Below, piece after piece: positions 46,663 through 54,671 of a stretch of DNA of 64,000 nt. The DNA lies in NCBI RefSeq assembly GCF_026191725.2, contig NZ_CP120863.1, forward strand, positions 414,001-478,000, written 5' to 3'. Positions within the stretch are counted from its first letter, which is position 1. Every line of letters starts with the position of its first letter. The position numbers and the translations under genes are program-made. The notes beneath the pieces are model-generated. The model worked only from the letters and a program-made list of their open reading frames with translations. It was not told the DNA's origin and did not search any database. This DNA comes from Roseibium porphyridii (GTDB lineage Bacteria > Pseudomonadota > Alphaproteobacteria > Rhizobiales > Stappiaceae).

Positions 46663-47631
46663 ATGCTTGCTCAAAACTTTGCCATTGTTGCTCCGGTTTT
46701 CCTGCTCATCGGGATCGGTTATGCACTTGCCCGTTTCAAGGTTCTTGCTCAAACCGTCAGCGAGGCACTGGGTCAATTCGTCTACGTCGTTGCCATTCCC
46801 ATCCTGATTTTCCGTACTTTGACAAATGCGGACTTGTCGGCAGGGTTTCCTTTTGAGCTTTGGGCCGCCTATTTCGTTGGTGTCGGTGTTGCCTGGGCGC
46901 TTGGAACCCTGGTTATTCGGAAGGGCTTCGGACGAGATGCCCGCGCCGGAGCGATTGGCGGAATATCCGCTGCATTTGCCAATACCGTTCTTGTCGGGTT
47001 GCCTCTGGTGGCAGCTGTTTACGGCGACGAGGGCCTGGTGCCTCTTCTTTTGGTGATTTCGGTTCACTTGGCAATCATGACGGTGGCGATGGCCATTGTC
47101 ATGGAGCGTGCTGCAGCGATTGACAGCGGCGAGCCTTTGCCTCCGCTCGGCCGGTTGCTTTCAGGCGCACTGAAGAGCCTGATGAAAAATCCCATTGTCG
47201 TTACCATCGTACTCGCCTTTTTCTGGCGGCTGACCGGCTTTGACCTGCCGGACATCGGGCAGGATGTTCTGAACAGGATTGCTGCTACGGCGCTGCCACT
47301 TGCGCTGTTGTCTCTCGGCATGAGCCTTGTTCAATACGGCATGCGTGGCAATGTGCTTCCGGGCGTTCTGCTCAGCGTGATCAAGATCCTCATCATGCCG
47401 GGCGTGGTCTTTGCTGTCAGCGCGTTTGTCTTTCAGTTGCCTCCGCTCTGGACGGCTGTTGCAACTTTGACGGCCGGATGCCCAACGGGCATTAACGCGT
47501 ATATATTCGCGAACCGATACGGAACCGGTCACGCCATGTCGGCAAATGCGATTACCATGACCACATTATGCGCCATCGTGACGACCAGCCTCTGGATCGG
47601 TTTTTTGGAAATCTGGTTCAAGTTGAGCTAG
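46663..47631 (+). CDS. AEC-family transporter (auxin efflux carrier fold)
   Basis: 322 residues, ten helices in two halves. Typical features are FANTVLVGLPLVAAVYG in the first half and PTGINAYIFANRYG in the second, with VLLSVIKILIMPGVV. Such carriers export malonate, malate or other small acids; the substrate is unknown. ATG at 46663 (MLAQNFAIVAPVFLLIG) is chosen; a TTG ten codons upstream is possible. It overlaps gluQRS by 4 bp tail to tail. Confidence 0.85.
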   Translation: MLAQNFAIVAPVFLLIGIGYALARFKVLAQTVSEALGQFVYVVAIPILIFRTLTNADLSAGFPFELWAAYFVGVGVAWALGTLVIRKGFGRDARAGAIGGISAAFANTVLVGLPLVAAVYGDEGLVPLLLVISVHLAIMTVAMAIVMERAAAIDSGEPLPPLGRLLSGALKSLMKNPIVVTIVLAFFWRLTGFDLPDIGQDVLNRIAATALPLALLSLGMSLVQYGMRGNVLPGVLLSVIKILIMPGVVFAVSAFVFQLPPLWTAVATLTAGCPTGINAYIFANRYGTGHAMSANAITMTTLCAIVTTSLWIGFLEIWFKLS

Positions 47632-48512
47632 AGCTCGAGCCGCCGTCGCAATTCGGCGTGTGTCATGCCCAATTCGCGCAAAGATCTGAGGCTCGTGTCT
47701 TTGCTGGATTTCGACAATTTGCGGCCGTCGGCTCCCAAAATCAGACGATGATGACGATAGCGCGGTTGCGGCAGGTCCAGCAATTCCTGCAAGACCCGAT
47801 GCACACTGGTCGCGTGATAGAGGTCCTTTCCTCGTAAAACGTCTGTAATGCCCTGGCGCGCATCGTCAACCACCACGGACAGATGATAGCTCGTCGGCGT
47901 GTCCTTGCGGGCGAGAACCACATCTCCCCAGGCCGCTGCCTCGACCGCAATCTGCTGATCGGGCTGGAACAGCGCTTTGCCCTCTGAACCGCCTTCCTGC
48001 CAGCTTAGTGGCTTGCCAATTTTCGAAAGAGCGTCTGCCATATTCAGGCGCAAAGCAAAGGGAGCGTCGCTCGAGGCCCTGGCCTTGCGTTCCCGCTCGG
48101 TCAAAACGGCATGGTCTCCCGGATAGATAGGTGCGCCGTCCGGATCACGCGGCCAGATCCTGCCGTTGGTCTCGTAGTCGGCGACAAATGTCCGGATTTC
48201 TGCGCGCGTCAGGTAGGCGGCATAAACAAGTCCGAGGTCCTGGAGCTGTTCAAGAGCTTTGCGGTAGTGCTCGAATGCCTGCGACTGGCGAAGCAAAGGC
48301 TCTTCCAGCGGTACACCCAACCAGTCGAGATCTTCGAGCATTTCCCGCTCCAGATCAGGCGTGCAGCGCGTCAGGTCGATATCTTCCAATCTAAGCAGAA
48401 AACGTCCGTTCAACGCGTTGGCAGCTCTGACATTCAAGAGTGCGGACAGGGCATGCCCGAGGTGCAGATGTCCGTTGGGCGAAGGGGCAAACCGGAAGGC
48501 GGGTCGGGACAT
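47628..48512 (-). CDS. gluQ: Glutamyl-Q tRNA(Asp) synthetase GluQRS
   Basis: Glutamylates queuosine at position 34 of tRNA(Asp). 294 residues, the catalytic half of GluRS only. HIGH-like loop FAPSPNGHLHLGHALS (8-23) and KLSKSSKD near 271; no anticodon-binding domain, as expected. The zinc-ligand cysteines seen in the E. coli protein are missing: the segment reads GLVYAAYLTRAEIRTFVADYE. Confidence 0.93.
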   Translation of the reverse strand: MSRPAFRFAPSPNGHLHLGHALSALLNVRAANALNGRFLLRLEDIDLTRCTPDLEREMLEDLDWLGVPLEEPLLRQSQAFEHYRKALEQLQDLGLVYAAYLTRAEIRTFVADYETNGRIWPRDPDGAPIYPGDHAVLTERERKARASSDAPFALRLNMADALSKIGKPLSWQEGGSEGKALFQPDQQIAVEAAAWGDVVLARKDTPTSYHLSVVVDDARQGITDVLRGKDLYHATSVHRVLQELLDLPQPRYRHHRLILGADGRKLSKSSKDTSLRSLRELGMTHAELRRRLEL

Positions 48513-48612
48513 GAAGGTGGTGAGCCGGGTTGACGGATTGGAGTTGGTCGTTCAAGTCCTACCTACCATTCCCTGTCTGTCATGCAAATCTGCTGAAGCT
48601 ATCACACCGATC

Positions 48613-49254
48613 ATGAAACCGATTGCCACATCAGATGATATCGAGGCAGGCCTGCGTGGACTGGAAACCCTTGATCCAAGGCTTTCAACGATCGCCTTGG
48701 CCGCGGGTGAACTTCCGCTGCGGCGCAGGGCTGCTGACTTTGAAGGCCTTGCCCAAATCATCACTGGTCAGCAGGTTTCCGTTGCGAGCGCTGCCGCAAT
48801 ATTTGCGCGATTGCAAACGCTCGTGCAGCCACTGACTTCAGATCGCCTGAAGGCCTTTTCGGACGAAGATCTTGCAGGCGCTGGGCTATCGAGACCGAAG
48901 ATCCGTACGCTACGCGCCGTTTCAGAGGCTTGCCAATCCGGCCTGGACCTCACTCAACTGGCCGAGGCGCCTGCCGACGAGGCACATGCCCAGCTGTGTT
49001 CGATCAAGGGTATTGGCCGCTGGACGGCAGATATTTTCCTGCTTTTTTGTGCCGGCCATCCTGACATTTTTCCAAGCGGTGATCTTGCGCTTCAGATTGC
49101 GGTTCGTGATGCGCTTGAGCTGAAGGAAAAGCCGGATCCCAAGCAGCTCGATGAGATTGCGTCAGCCTGGTCGCCACATCGTGGCGTGGCTGCGCGTCTC
49201 TTCTGGGCCTGGTATCGAGTTCAGAAGCAGGGCCGGGAAACCATGCCTGTTTGA
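48613..49254 (+). CDS. alkA: DNA-3-methyladenine glycosylase II (AlkA-like)
   Basis: Base excision of alkylated purines. 213 residues from the ATG at 48613; the frame is open further upstream over gluQRS but that part is not family sequence. Helix-hairpin-helix LCSIKGIGRWTADIFLLFCAG (129-149) and catalytic Asp157 in FPSGDLALQ. The N-terminal TBP-like domain of E. coli AlkA is absent, as is usual for the short form. Confidence 0.9.
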   Translation: MKPIATSDDIEAGLRGLETLDPRLSTIALAAGELPLRRRAADFEGLAQIITGQQVSVASAAAIFARLQTLVQPLTSDRLKAFSDEDLAGAGLSRPKIRTLRAVSEACQSGLDLTQLAEAPADEAHAQLCSIKGIGRWTADIFLLFCAGHPDIFPSGDLALQIAVRDALELKEKPDPKQLDEIASAWSPHRGVAARLFWAWYRVQKQGRETMPV

Positions 49255-49261
49255 GGTCGTC

Positions 49262-50035
49262 TCAGCTGCCGATCAATGCGTCGACCGATCTTAGCAGCAA
49301 GTCGATGTCTTCTGGTCTGGACAGACGATGGTCTCCGTCAGGAACGACGGACAATGTCACGTCATCCTGCGGCAATGCATCGACAAGACGTTCGGCGTGT
49401 TGTCGTGGTACGTCGGGATCCTCAGCACCCTGCAGAATTGTGATCGGACACCCAAGAAAAAGCGGCTTGTCGAAAAGCAGGTGCAGGCGTCCGTCTTCGA
49501 TCAGTTTGCGTGTGATTACATATGGGCTGTCGTCGTAAGCCGACGGTTGGGACCAGCGTCCGCTGGTGAGGATGGTTTCCCGAATCTCGTCGGTAAACCG
49601 CTGTTTCCACATCAGCTCCTCGGTGAAGTCGATAGCAGGAGCGATCAGAACCAGTCCCTTGATTTTGCCAGTTTCCTTTCGTTTCAATGCAAGCAGAAGA
49701 GCAATCCAGCCACCCATAGAGGAGCCGACCAGAACTGTTTCCTTGTCTGCAGAGCTGTCGAAAACGGCTGTTGCCTCTTCCAGCCAATCCGAAACACAGG
49801 CGTCTTCAAATTTGCCGCCGGATTGTCCGTGACCGGAATAGTCAAACCGGACCACCTGCTTGCCAAGACTTTCACCGTGAGCAGCAAGCGCTTCGGCCTT
49901 CGTGCCGGACATGTCGGATTTGAAGCCGGACAGCCAAAAAAGACCGGGCGCTTCTCCGGCGTCTTTCAAAACCGCGATCTTCCGCAAAGAGTCGTTTTTT
50001 CCGACCGAGATGAATTGCGGTTCTTGCGCACCCAT
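49262..50035 (-). CDS. Alpha/beta hydrolase (serine hydrolase)
   Basis: 257 residues from the ATG at 50035, with GAGAG about 8 nt upstream. Nucleophile Ser106 in VGSSMGGW, a later Asp in GAEDPDVP and the His in PDGDHRLSRPED complete the triad. WLSGFKSDMSGTKAEAL is a feature of the subfamily found next to alphaproteobacterial carboxylesterase-like proteins. Substrate unknown. Confidence 0.85.
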   Translation of the reverse strand: MGAQEPQFISVGKNDSLRKIAVLKDAGEAPGLFWLSGFKSDMSGTKAEALAAHGESLGKQVVRFDYSGHGQSGGKFEDACVSDWLEEATAVFDSSADKETVLVGSSMGGWIALLLALKRKETGKIKGLVLIAPAIDFTEELMWKQRFTDEIRETILTSGRWSQPSAYDDSPYVITRKLIEDGRLHLLFDKPLFLGCPITILQGAEDPDVPRQHAERLVDALPQDDVTLSVVPDGDHRLSRPEDIDLLLRSVDALIGS

Positions 50036-50119
50036 ATTAAGGCTCTCAACATAGTCTATTTCTTCTACTCTGCCTTTGGCACACACATCCCGCCTTGAAA
50101 AGCACTTTGGAGGCCTCAA

Positions 50120-51310
50120 TTGCCGCCCCTGCCCCCGGCCTCGACTGTTTTGCAAGTGATCCCGGACCTGAATTCGGGCGGAGCCGAACGCACGACACTC
50201 GATGTTGCACGGGCGATTGTTGAAGACGGCGCTCAGGCGTTGGTCGTTAGCCAGGGCGGTCAGTTGGTGCCGGAGCTGGAGTCCTTCGGAGCCGAGCATA
50301 TCGTGCTTCCGGTGAAGTCCAAGAACCCGGTGACTCTCTGGAAAAATACCAAACGGCTCGCGACTCTCATTTCAGAACGTGGTGTGGATCTCATTCACGC
50401 AAGAAGCAGAGCTCCTGCCTGGTCGGCGCTGAGGGCAGCGAGACGCACGAATGTCCCATTTGTGACCACTTACCACGGCACCTACAATCAATCGAATGCA
50501 CTAAAGGCATACTACAATTCCGTGATGGCGCGCGGTGATGCCGTGATCGCCAATTCTGAATTCATTGCCAAACTGATTGGCAAACGACATCCCTTTGCCA
50601 AATCCCGCATCGCCATTATCCCGCGGGGGTCGGACCTGAAGAGCCTGGATCCGGATAATGTCAGTGCGTTGCGTCAACAGGCACTTAAAGACAGCTGGGG
50701 GATTCCAAACGGCCATCCGATCATCATGAACATGGCTCGTCTGACGGCGTGGAAGGGACAGTCCGTTCTGATCGAGGCGATGGCGCTTCTGAAAGATGAT
50801 GGCTTGAGCGAACCGATTGCGATTTTGGCCGGCGATGCGCAAGGGCGCGACGGATATGTTGCCGAGTTGAAAAATCAGATTGCAGGTCTTGGCCTTCATG
50901 ATCGGGTGAGGCTTGTGGGTCATTGTGCCGATGTACCGGCAGCGATGGCACTGTCGGACCTTGCGGTGGTTGCCTCTGTCGAGCCGGAAGCCTTTGGCCG
51001 TGCTGCCGTGGAGGCGCAGGCCGCGTCGGTGCCGGTGATTGTTTCCAATCTGGGAGCGGTGCCGGAAACGGTGCTAGCGCCACCGGATGTTCCGGGTTCT
51101 CAACGAACAGGATGGCGGGTTACCGCAAGTGATCCTCAGGCTCTGGCTGATGCCATAAGGTCGGCGTTGCTAATGGATGAAAAATCAAAAAGAGACCTGA
51201 CAAGCCGCGCACTTGCTCATGTGCAACAAAACTTCACAGTCGAAACGATGTGCGCCAGAACGCTTGCGGTCTATGAAGGGCTCTTGACCCGTCGCTCCAA
51301 TGCAGGCTGA
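50120..51310 (+). CDS. Glycosyltransferase family 4 (GT-B)
   Basis: 396 residues. N-terminal QVIPDLNSGGAERTTLDVARA and C-terminal donor-binding EPEAFGRAAVEAQAASVPVI with the E-x7-E pair. Start is a TTG at 50120 with GGAGG six nt upstream. A single gene unaccompanied by other envelope genes, so its acceptor (lipid, LPS core, exopolysaccharide) is open. Confidence 0.88.
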   Translation: MPPLPPASTVLQVIPDLNSGGAERTTLDVARAIVEDGAQALVVSQGGQLVPELESFGAEHIVLPVKSKNPVTLWKNTKRLATLISERGVDLIHARSRAPAWSALRAARRTNVPFVTTYHGTYNQSNALKAYYNSVMARGDAVIANSEFIAKLIGKRHPFAKSRIAIIPRGSDLKSLDPDNVSALRQQALKDSWGIPNGHPIIMNMARLTAWKGQSVLIEAMALLKDDGLSEPIAILAGDAQGRDGYVAELKNQIAGLGLHDRVRLVGHCADVPAAMALSDLAVVASVEPEAFGRAAVEAQAASVPVIVSNLGAVPETVLAPPDVPGSQRTGWRVTASDPQALADAIRSALLMDEKSKRDLTSRALAHVQQNFTVETMCARTLAVYEGLLTRRSNAG

Positions 51311-51372
51311 GATCAGTTCGGTCTGAGTGCCAAGAAGACTGCTTTGCAGCCACCCAAACCGTTGCGATTGGA

Positions 51373-51909
51373 TCAAGCCGCGAGCGGGTAGGCTTCTTCA
51401 ACCAGATAAGGTCCACCCCCTACGCTTGCTTTGGCAGAAAACAGAACAAATCTGCCTGCAACAAAGGGCTGTGCCTGAAAGTTGCCGCGCTCACTGAGCC
51501 ATTTGGCCACATCCTCGTTGGTCGACGACCTGCAACGCGCCACCGTGACATGCGGAACGTATTTTCGTCGTTCTGCGGGCAGGTGCAGCCGCTGAATGAT
51601 CCGTTCCTGTTCGGCTTGCAATTCGGCGAGCTCTGCATTCGGCTCGACGCGAGCCCAGACCGCGTGTGGCTTGCCATTGCCGAAGGAACCGAGCCCGTTC
51701 AGCCGGATATCAATCGGATCCCGGCGGATCCGGTCGAGGGCTGCTGCAACTTCATCTGCTGTCCGGTCATCTATGTCGCCGATGAACCGAAGTGTGATGT
51801 GAAAGTTCTCGGGATCGATCCAGCGAGCACCCCGAAGGCCTCCCCGGAGCATAGAAAGCATGAGTGCCGTCTCTGACGGTATCTCAAGGCCTGTAAATAG
51901 GCGCGGCAT
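51373..51909 (-). CDS. thpR: RNA 2',3'-cyclic phosphodiesterase (2H phosphoesterase, ThpR/LigT)
   Basis: 178 residues from the ATG at 51909 with GGAGGG upstream; the longer frame to 51975 is not supported. The two His-x-Thr/Val-x motifs of the 2H superfamily are HITLRFIG (37-44) and HVTVARCR (120-127). Acts on 2',3'-cyclic phosphate RNA ends; the physiological substrate in bacteria is unclear. Confidence 0.9.
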   Translation of the reverse strand: MPRLFTGLEIPSETALMLSMLRGGLRGARWIDPENFHITLRFIGDIDDRTADEVAAALDRIRRDPIDIRLNGLGSFGNGKPHAVWARVEPNAELAELQAEQERIIQRLHLPAERRKYVPHVTVARCRSSTNEDVAKWLSERGNFQAQPFVAGRFVLFSAKASVGGGPYLVEEAYPLAA

Positions 51910-52092
51910 GGGTGTTCCCTCCGCTGTCGCTGATGAATCCCATGAGGAATCAACTTCATGAAAATCGCAAGACAAAAATCTAAGTATCTGTAAAATATAT
52001 GAAAAACTCTACTCAAATGTGAAAACGCCGCGCCAGAAGATCTCTGACACGGCATCTGATGTGATTTGATTCTCAAAGACCTGCAGTTGCAA

Positions 52093-53145
52093 TCAAGGTG
52101 CGGGATTGCCGAATTCCTGGTGGATTTCGTCGATCTTTTCCAAGATGTCATCACTGAGAACGAGGTCGGCCGCGCCAATGTCAGTTTCAAGCTGGTCCAT
52201 TCTTGTCGCGCCGATGATGACAGAGGTCATGAAAGATCTGGACTTGGCAAATGCGATCGCCAGCTGAGAAGGGTCAAGGCCGGCTTCGCTGGCAAGGGCA
52301 TGATAGGCATCCACCGCCTGGAGCGTGCGCGGATGCTCATAGCGCTGCATGCGATTGAAGAGGGTTTTGCGTGCTCCGGCCGGCAGCGCCCCGTTGCGGT
52401 ATTTACCGGTCAAATAGCCTTGAGCGAGGGAAGAATAGGCCAGAAGCCCGACATCTTCCCTGCGGGCGATTTCTGCAATGCCTGTCTCGAAGGTTCGGTT
52501 GACGAAGGAATAGGCATTTTGAATGGAGACCACGCGTGGCAGGTCGAACACGTCAGAGGCTGCCAGATACCGCATTGTTCCCCATGCGCTTTCGTTTGAA
52601 AGGCCGATATGGCGCACTTTTCCTGATTTCACGAGGTCGGACATGACTTCGAGTGTCGATTGGATGCTGTTTTCGTCTTCGGCCGGAATGGCATCTTTCC
52701 AGCGTGTCGGCATGGAGCCAAAGCCAGCCTGGTTCCGGTCAGGCCAGTGGATCTGATAGAGATCGATGTAATCAGTCTGCAGGTTTGTCAGGCTGCGATC
52801 GACGGCCTGTTCAATCTGCTCACGGGTCAGTTTGCTCTTTTCGCCGTTCTTGCGGAACCAGTTCATCTCGGAACGGCCGACAACCTTGGTGGCCATGACG
52901 ACCTTGTCCCTGTTGCCGCTTTTCTTGAACCAGTTGCCAATGATCCTTTCCGTGCGGCCCTGGGTCTCCTTTTTCGGGGGGATCGGATAGAGCTCGGCTG
53001 CGTCAAAAAAATTTATGCCTCTATCGAGAGCATAGTCCATCTGGGCATGACCTTCGGCCTCCGAGTTCTGCTCGCCGTACGTCATCGTTCCGAGGCAAAG
53101 AGCGCTCACATTGATGTCTGTGCGTCCGAGCCGGCGCTGTTCCAT
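52093..53145 (-). CDS. Aldo/keto reductase, Tas-like
   Basis: 350 residues from the ATG at 53145, preceded by GAAGGA. Catalytic tetrad Asp48, Tyr53 (FFDAAELYP), Lys87 (MATKV) and His133 (YQIHWPD). The long first loop and GLSNESAWGTMRYL match the Tas group, NADPH-dependent aldo/keto reductases. Physiological substrate unknown. Confidence 0.9.
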   Translation of the reverse strand: MEQRRLGRTDINVSALCLGTMTYGEQNSEAEGHAQMDYALDRGINFFDAAELYPIPPKKETQGRTERIIGNWFKKSGNRDKVVMATKVVGRSEMNWFRKNGEKSKLTREQIEQAVDRSLTNLQTDYIDLYQIHWPDRNQAGFGSMPTRWKDAIPAEDENSIQSTLEVMSDLVKSGKVRHIGLSNESAWGTMRYLAASDVFDLPRVVSIQNAYSFVNRTFETGIAEIARREDVGLLAYSSLAQGYLTGKYRNGALPAGARKTLFNRMQRYEHPRTLQAVDAYHALASEAGLDPSQLAIAFAKSRSFMTSVIIGATRMDQLETDIGAADLVLSDDILEKIDEIHQEFGNPAP

Positions 53146-53204
53146 CTGGTCTTCCTTCAATTTTCAAGAAAAGGGCATATCTGGCTGCCGAATGGCGCTG
53201 GCCC

Positions 53205-53834
53205 TTATGACGATTGTGCTTTGGCCAACAGGTCTTCAACCTTCGGCAGAATGTTTTCAACAATGACAGCGACGCCATCCGCATTTGGATGCATGCCGTC
53301 CGACAGGTTCAAGTCGGGATTCAGTGCGACGCCTTCCAGAAAGAACGGGTACAGCAAGGCTCCATGGGCCTTGGCAACCTCCGAGTAGATCGGGTCGAAG
53401 ACATCGGCGTATTCCGGGCCAAGATTTCGGGGGGCAAGCATACCGGCCAGCATCACCTCAATTCCACGCTCACGCAGACGCGCGGTGATCTCCTCGATGT
53501 TCTTTCTCGTAATCTCCGGAGAAATACCTCTGAGGGCGTCATTGGCACCAAGTTCAACAATCACCGCGTCGGTATCGGGCGCAACAGACCAGTCCAGCCT
53601 GGAGAGGCCGCCTGACGTCGTGTCGCCGCTCACACCGGCGTTGACGACTTCAACTGAATGCCCACGAGAATCCAGCGCTTTTTGCAATTGGGTCGTAAAC
53701 CCTGCGTCTGGTGGAAGTTGATATCCGGCCGACAGGCTGTCGCCCAGAACCACGAGCTTCAGGTCAGCCGCCTGAGCGGAAACCGGATAAAAGGAATAGA
53801 GCAGGATAAAGACAACAGCGATAAGACGGTTCAC
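53205..53834 (-). CDS. tesA: Arylesterase/lysophospholipase TesA (GDSL hydrolase)
   Basis: Periplasmic SGNH hydrolase, 209 residues. Signal peptide 1-22 (ending AQAA). Block I GDSLSAGYQL with Ser33, block III GANDALRG and block V DGMHPN with the Asp-His pair. Diverges from the ybbA-ybbP ABC genes; the tesA/ybbA/ybbP neighbourhood is conserved in many Gram-negatives including E. coli. Confidence 0.93.
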   Translation of the reverse strand: MNRLIAVVFILLYSFYPVSAQAADLKLVVLGDSLSAGYQLPPDAGFTTQLQKALDSRGHSVEVVNAGVSGDTTSGGLSRLDWSVAPDTDAVIVELGANDALRGISPEITRKNIEEITARLRERGIEVMLAGMLAPRNLGPEYADVFDPIYSEVAKAHGALLYPFFLEGVALNPDLNLSDGMHPNADGVAVIVENILPKVEDLLAKAQSS

Positions 53835-53957
53835 GCTAACATTCTTTCAGGACTGGAATAGGCGCTACATCGGTCCCATATGGTCGCAATGCGACCAAAT
53901 GTCGAGGGCATGCAGGCGTCGGAACGACGATCCAGTGTCCACTATAGAGGCCTGACG

Positions 53958-54671
53958 ATGACAAATGCACCCGCGATTGCCCTAAAAAACGTTCATTTGA
54001 CGCTCGGTGAAGGTGCCGGACGTGTTCATATTCTAAAGGGCATTGATCTGGACATTGAAAAAGGAACATCCGTCGGACTCGTGGGTCCGTCCGGCTCGGG
54101 CAAATCAACGCTGCTCATGGTTATGGCTGGTCTTGAACGTGCTGATGACGGGTCCGTCAATGTGGCAGGTTCGGAACTTGGACCTCTGAGTGAGGATCAG
54201 CTTGCACGGTTTCGGGGGCGCAACGTCGGGATCATCTTTCAGTCGTTTCACCTCGTCCCCAATATGACCGCGCTGGAAAACGTCACTGTTCCGCTCGAGC
54301 TGGCTGGAGATCCTTCTGCATACGAGAAAGCGGCTGCCGAGCTTGAAGCCGTCGGTCTTGGTCACAGGATGCACCACTATCCGGCGCAAATGTCCGGAGG
54401 CGAACAGCAGCGCGTGGCGGTTGCGCGAGCGCTGGTGGTTGAACCTGAAATTCTTATTGCGGATGAACCGACTGGTAACCTGGATGACAGCACAGGAACA
54501 CAGATTGTCGATCTGATGTTTTCCGCGCAGCGCGATCGCAAGACAACACTGGTGCTGGTGACGCATGATCCATCGCTGGCAGAGAGATGCGACCGCATGA
54601 TCAGGGTTCGGTCCGGCGAGATCGAAGAAGCGCTATCAGCGAAATCCGGCATTGAAGAGGTTTCCGCGTGA
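53958..54671 (+). CDS. ybbA: ABC transporter ATP-binding protein (YbbA-like)
   Basis: 237 residues from the ATG at 53958. Walker A GPSGSGKS (43-50), signature MSGGEQQRVA (145-154), Walker B ILIADEPTGN (165-174): LolD/MacB-type ATPase. Further upstream in-frame codons (from 53880) are less likely. Overlaps the permease gene as GTGA. Predicted partner of the following FtsX-type permease, exporting lipids or lipoprotein-like cargo; not proven. Confidence 0.93.
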   Translation: MTNAPAIALKNVHLTLGEGAGRVHILKGIDLDIEKGTSVGLVGPSGSGKSTLLMVMAGLERADDGSVNVAGSELGPLSEDQLARFRGRNVGIIFQSFHLVPNMTALENVTVPLELAGDPSAYEKAAAELEAVGLGHRMHHYPAQMSGGEQQRVAVARALVVEPEILIADEPTGNLDDSTGTQIVDLMFSAQRDRKTTLVLVTHDPSLAERCDRMIRVRSGEIEEALSAKSGIEEVSA

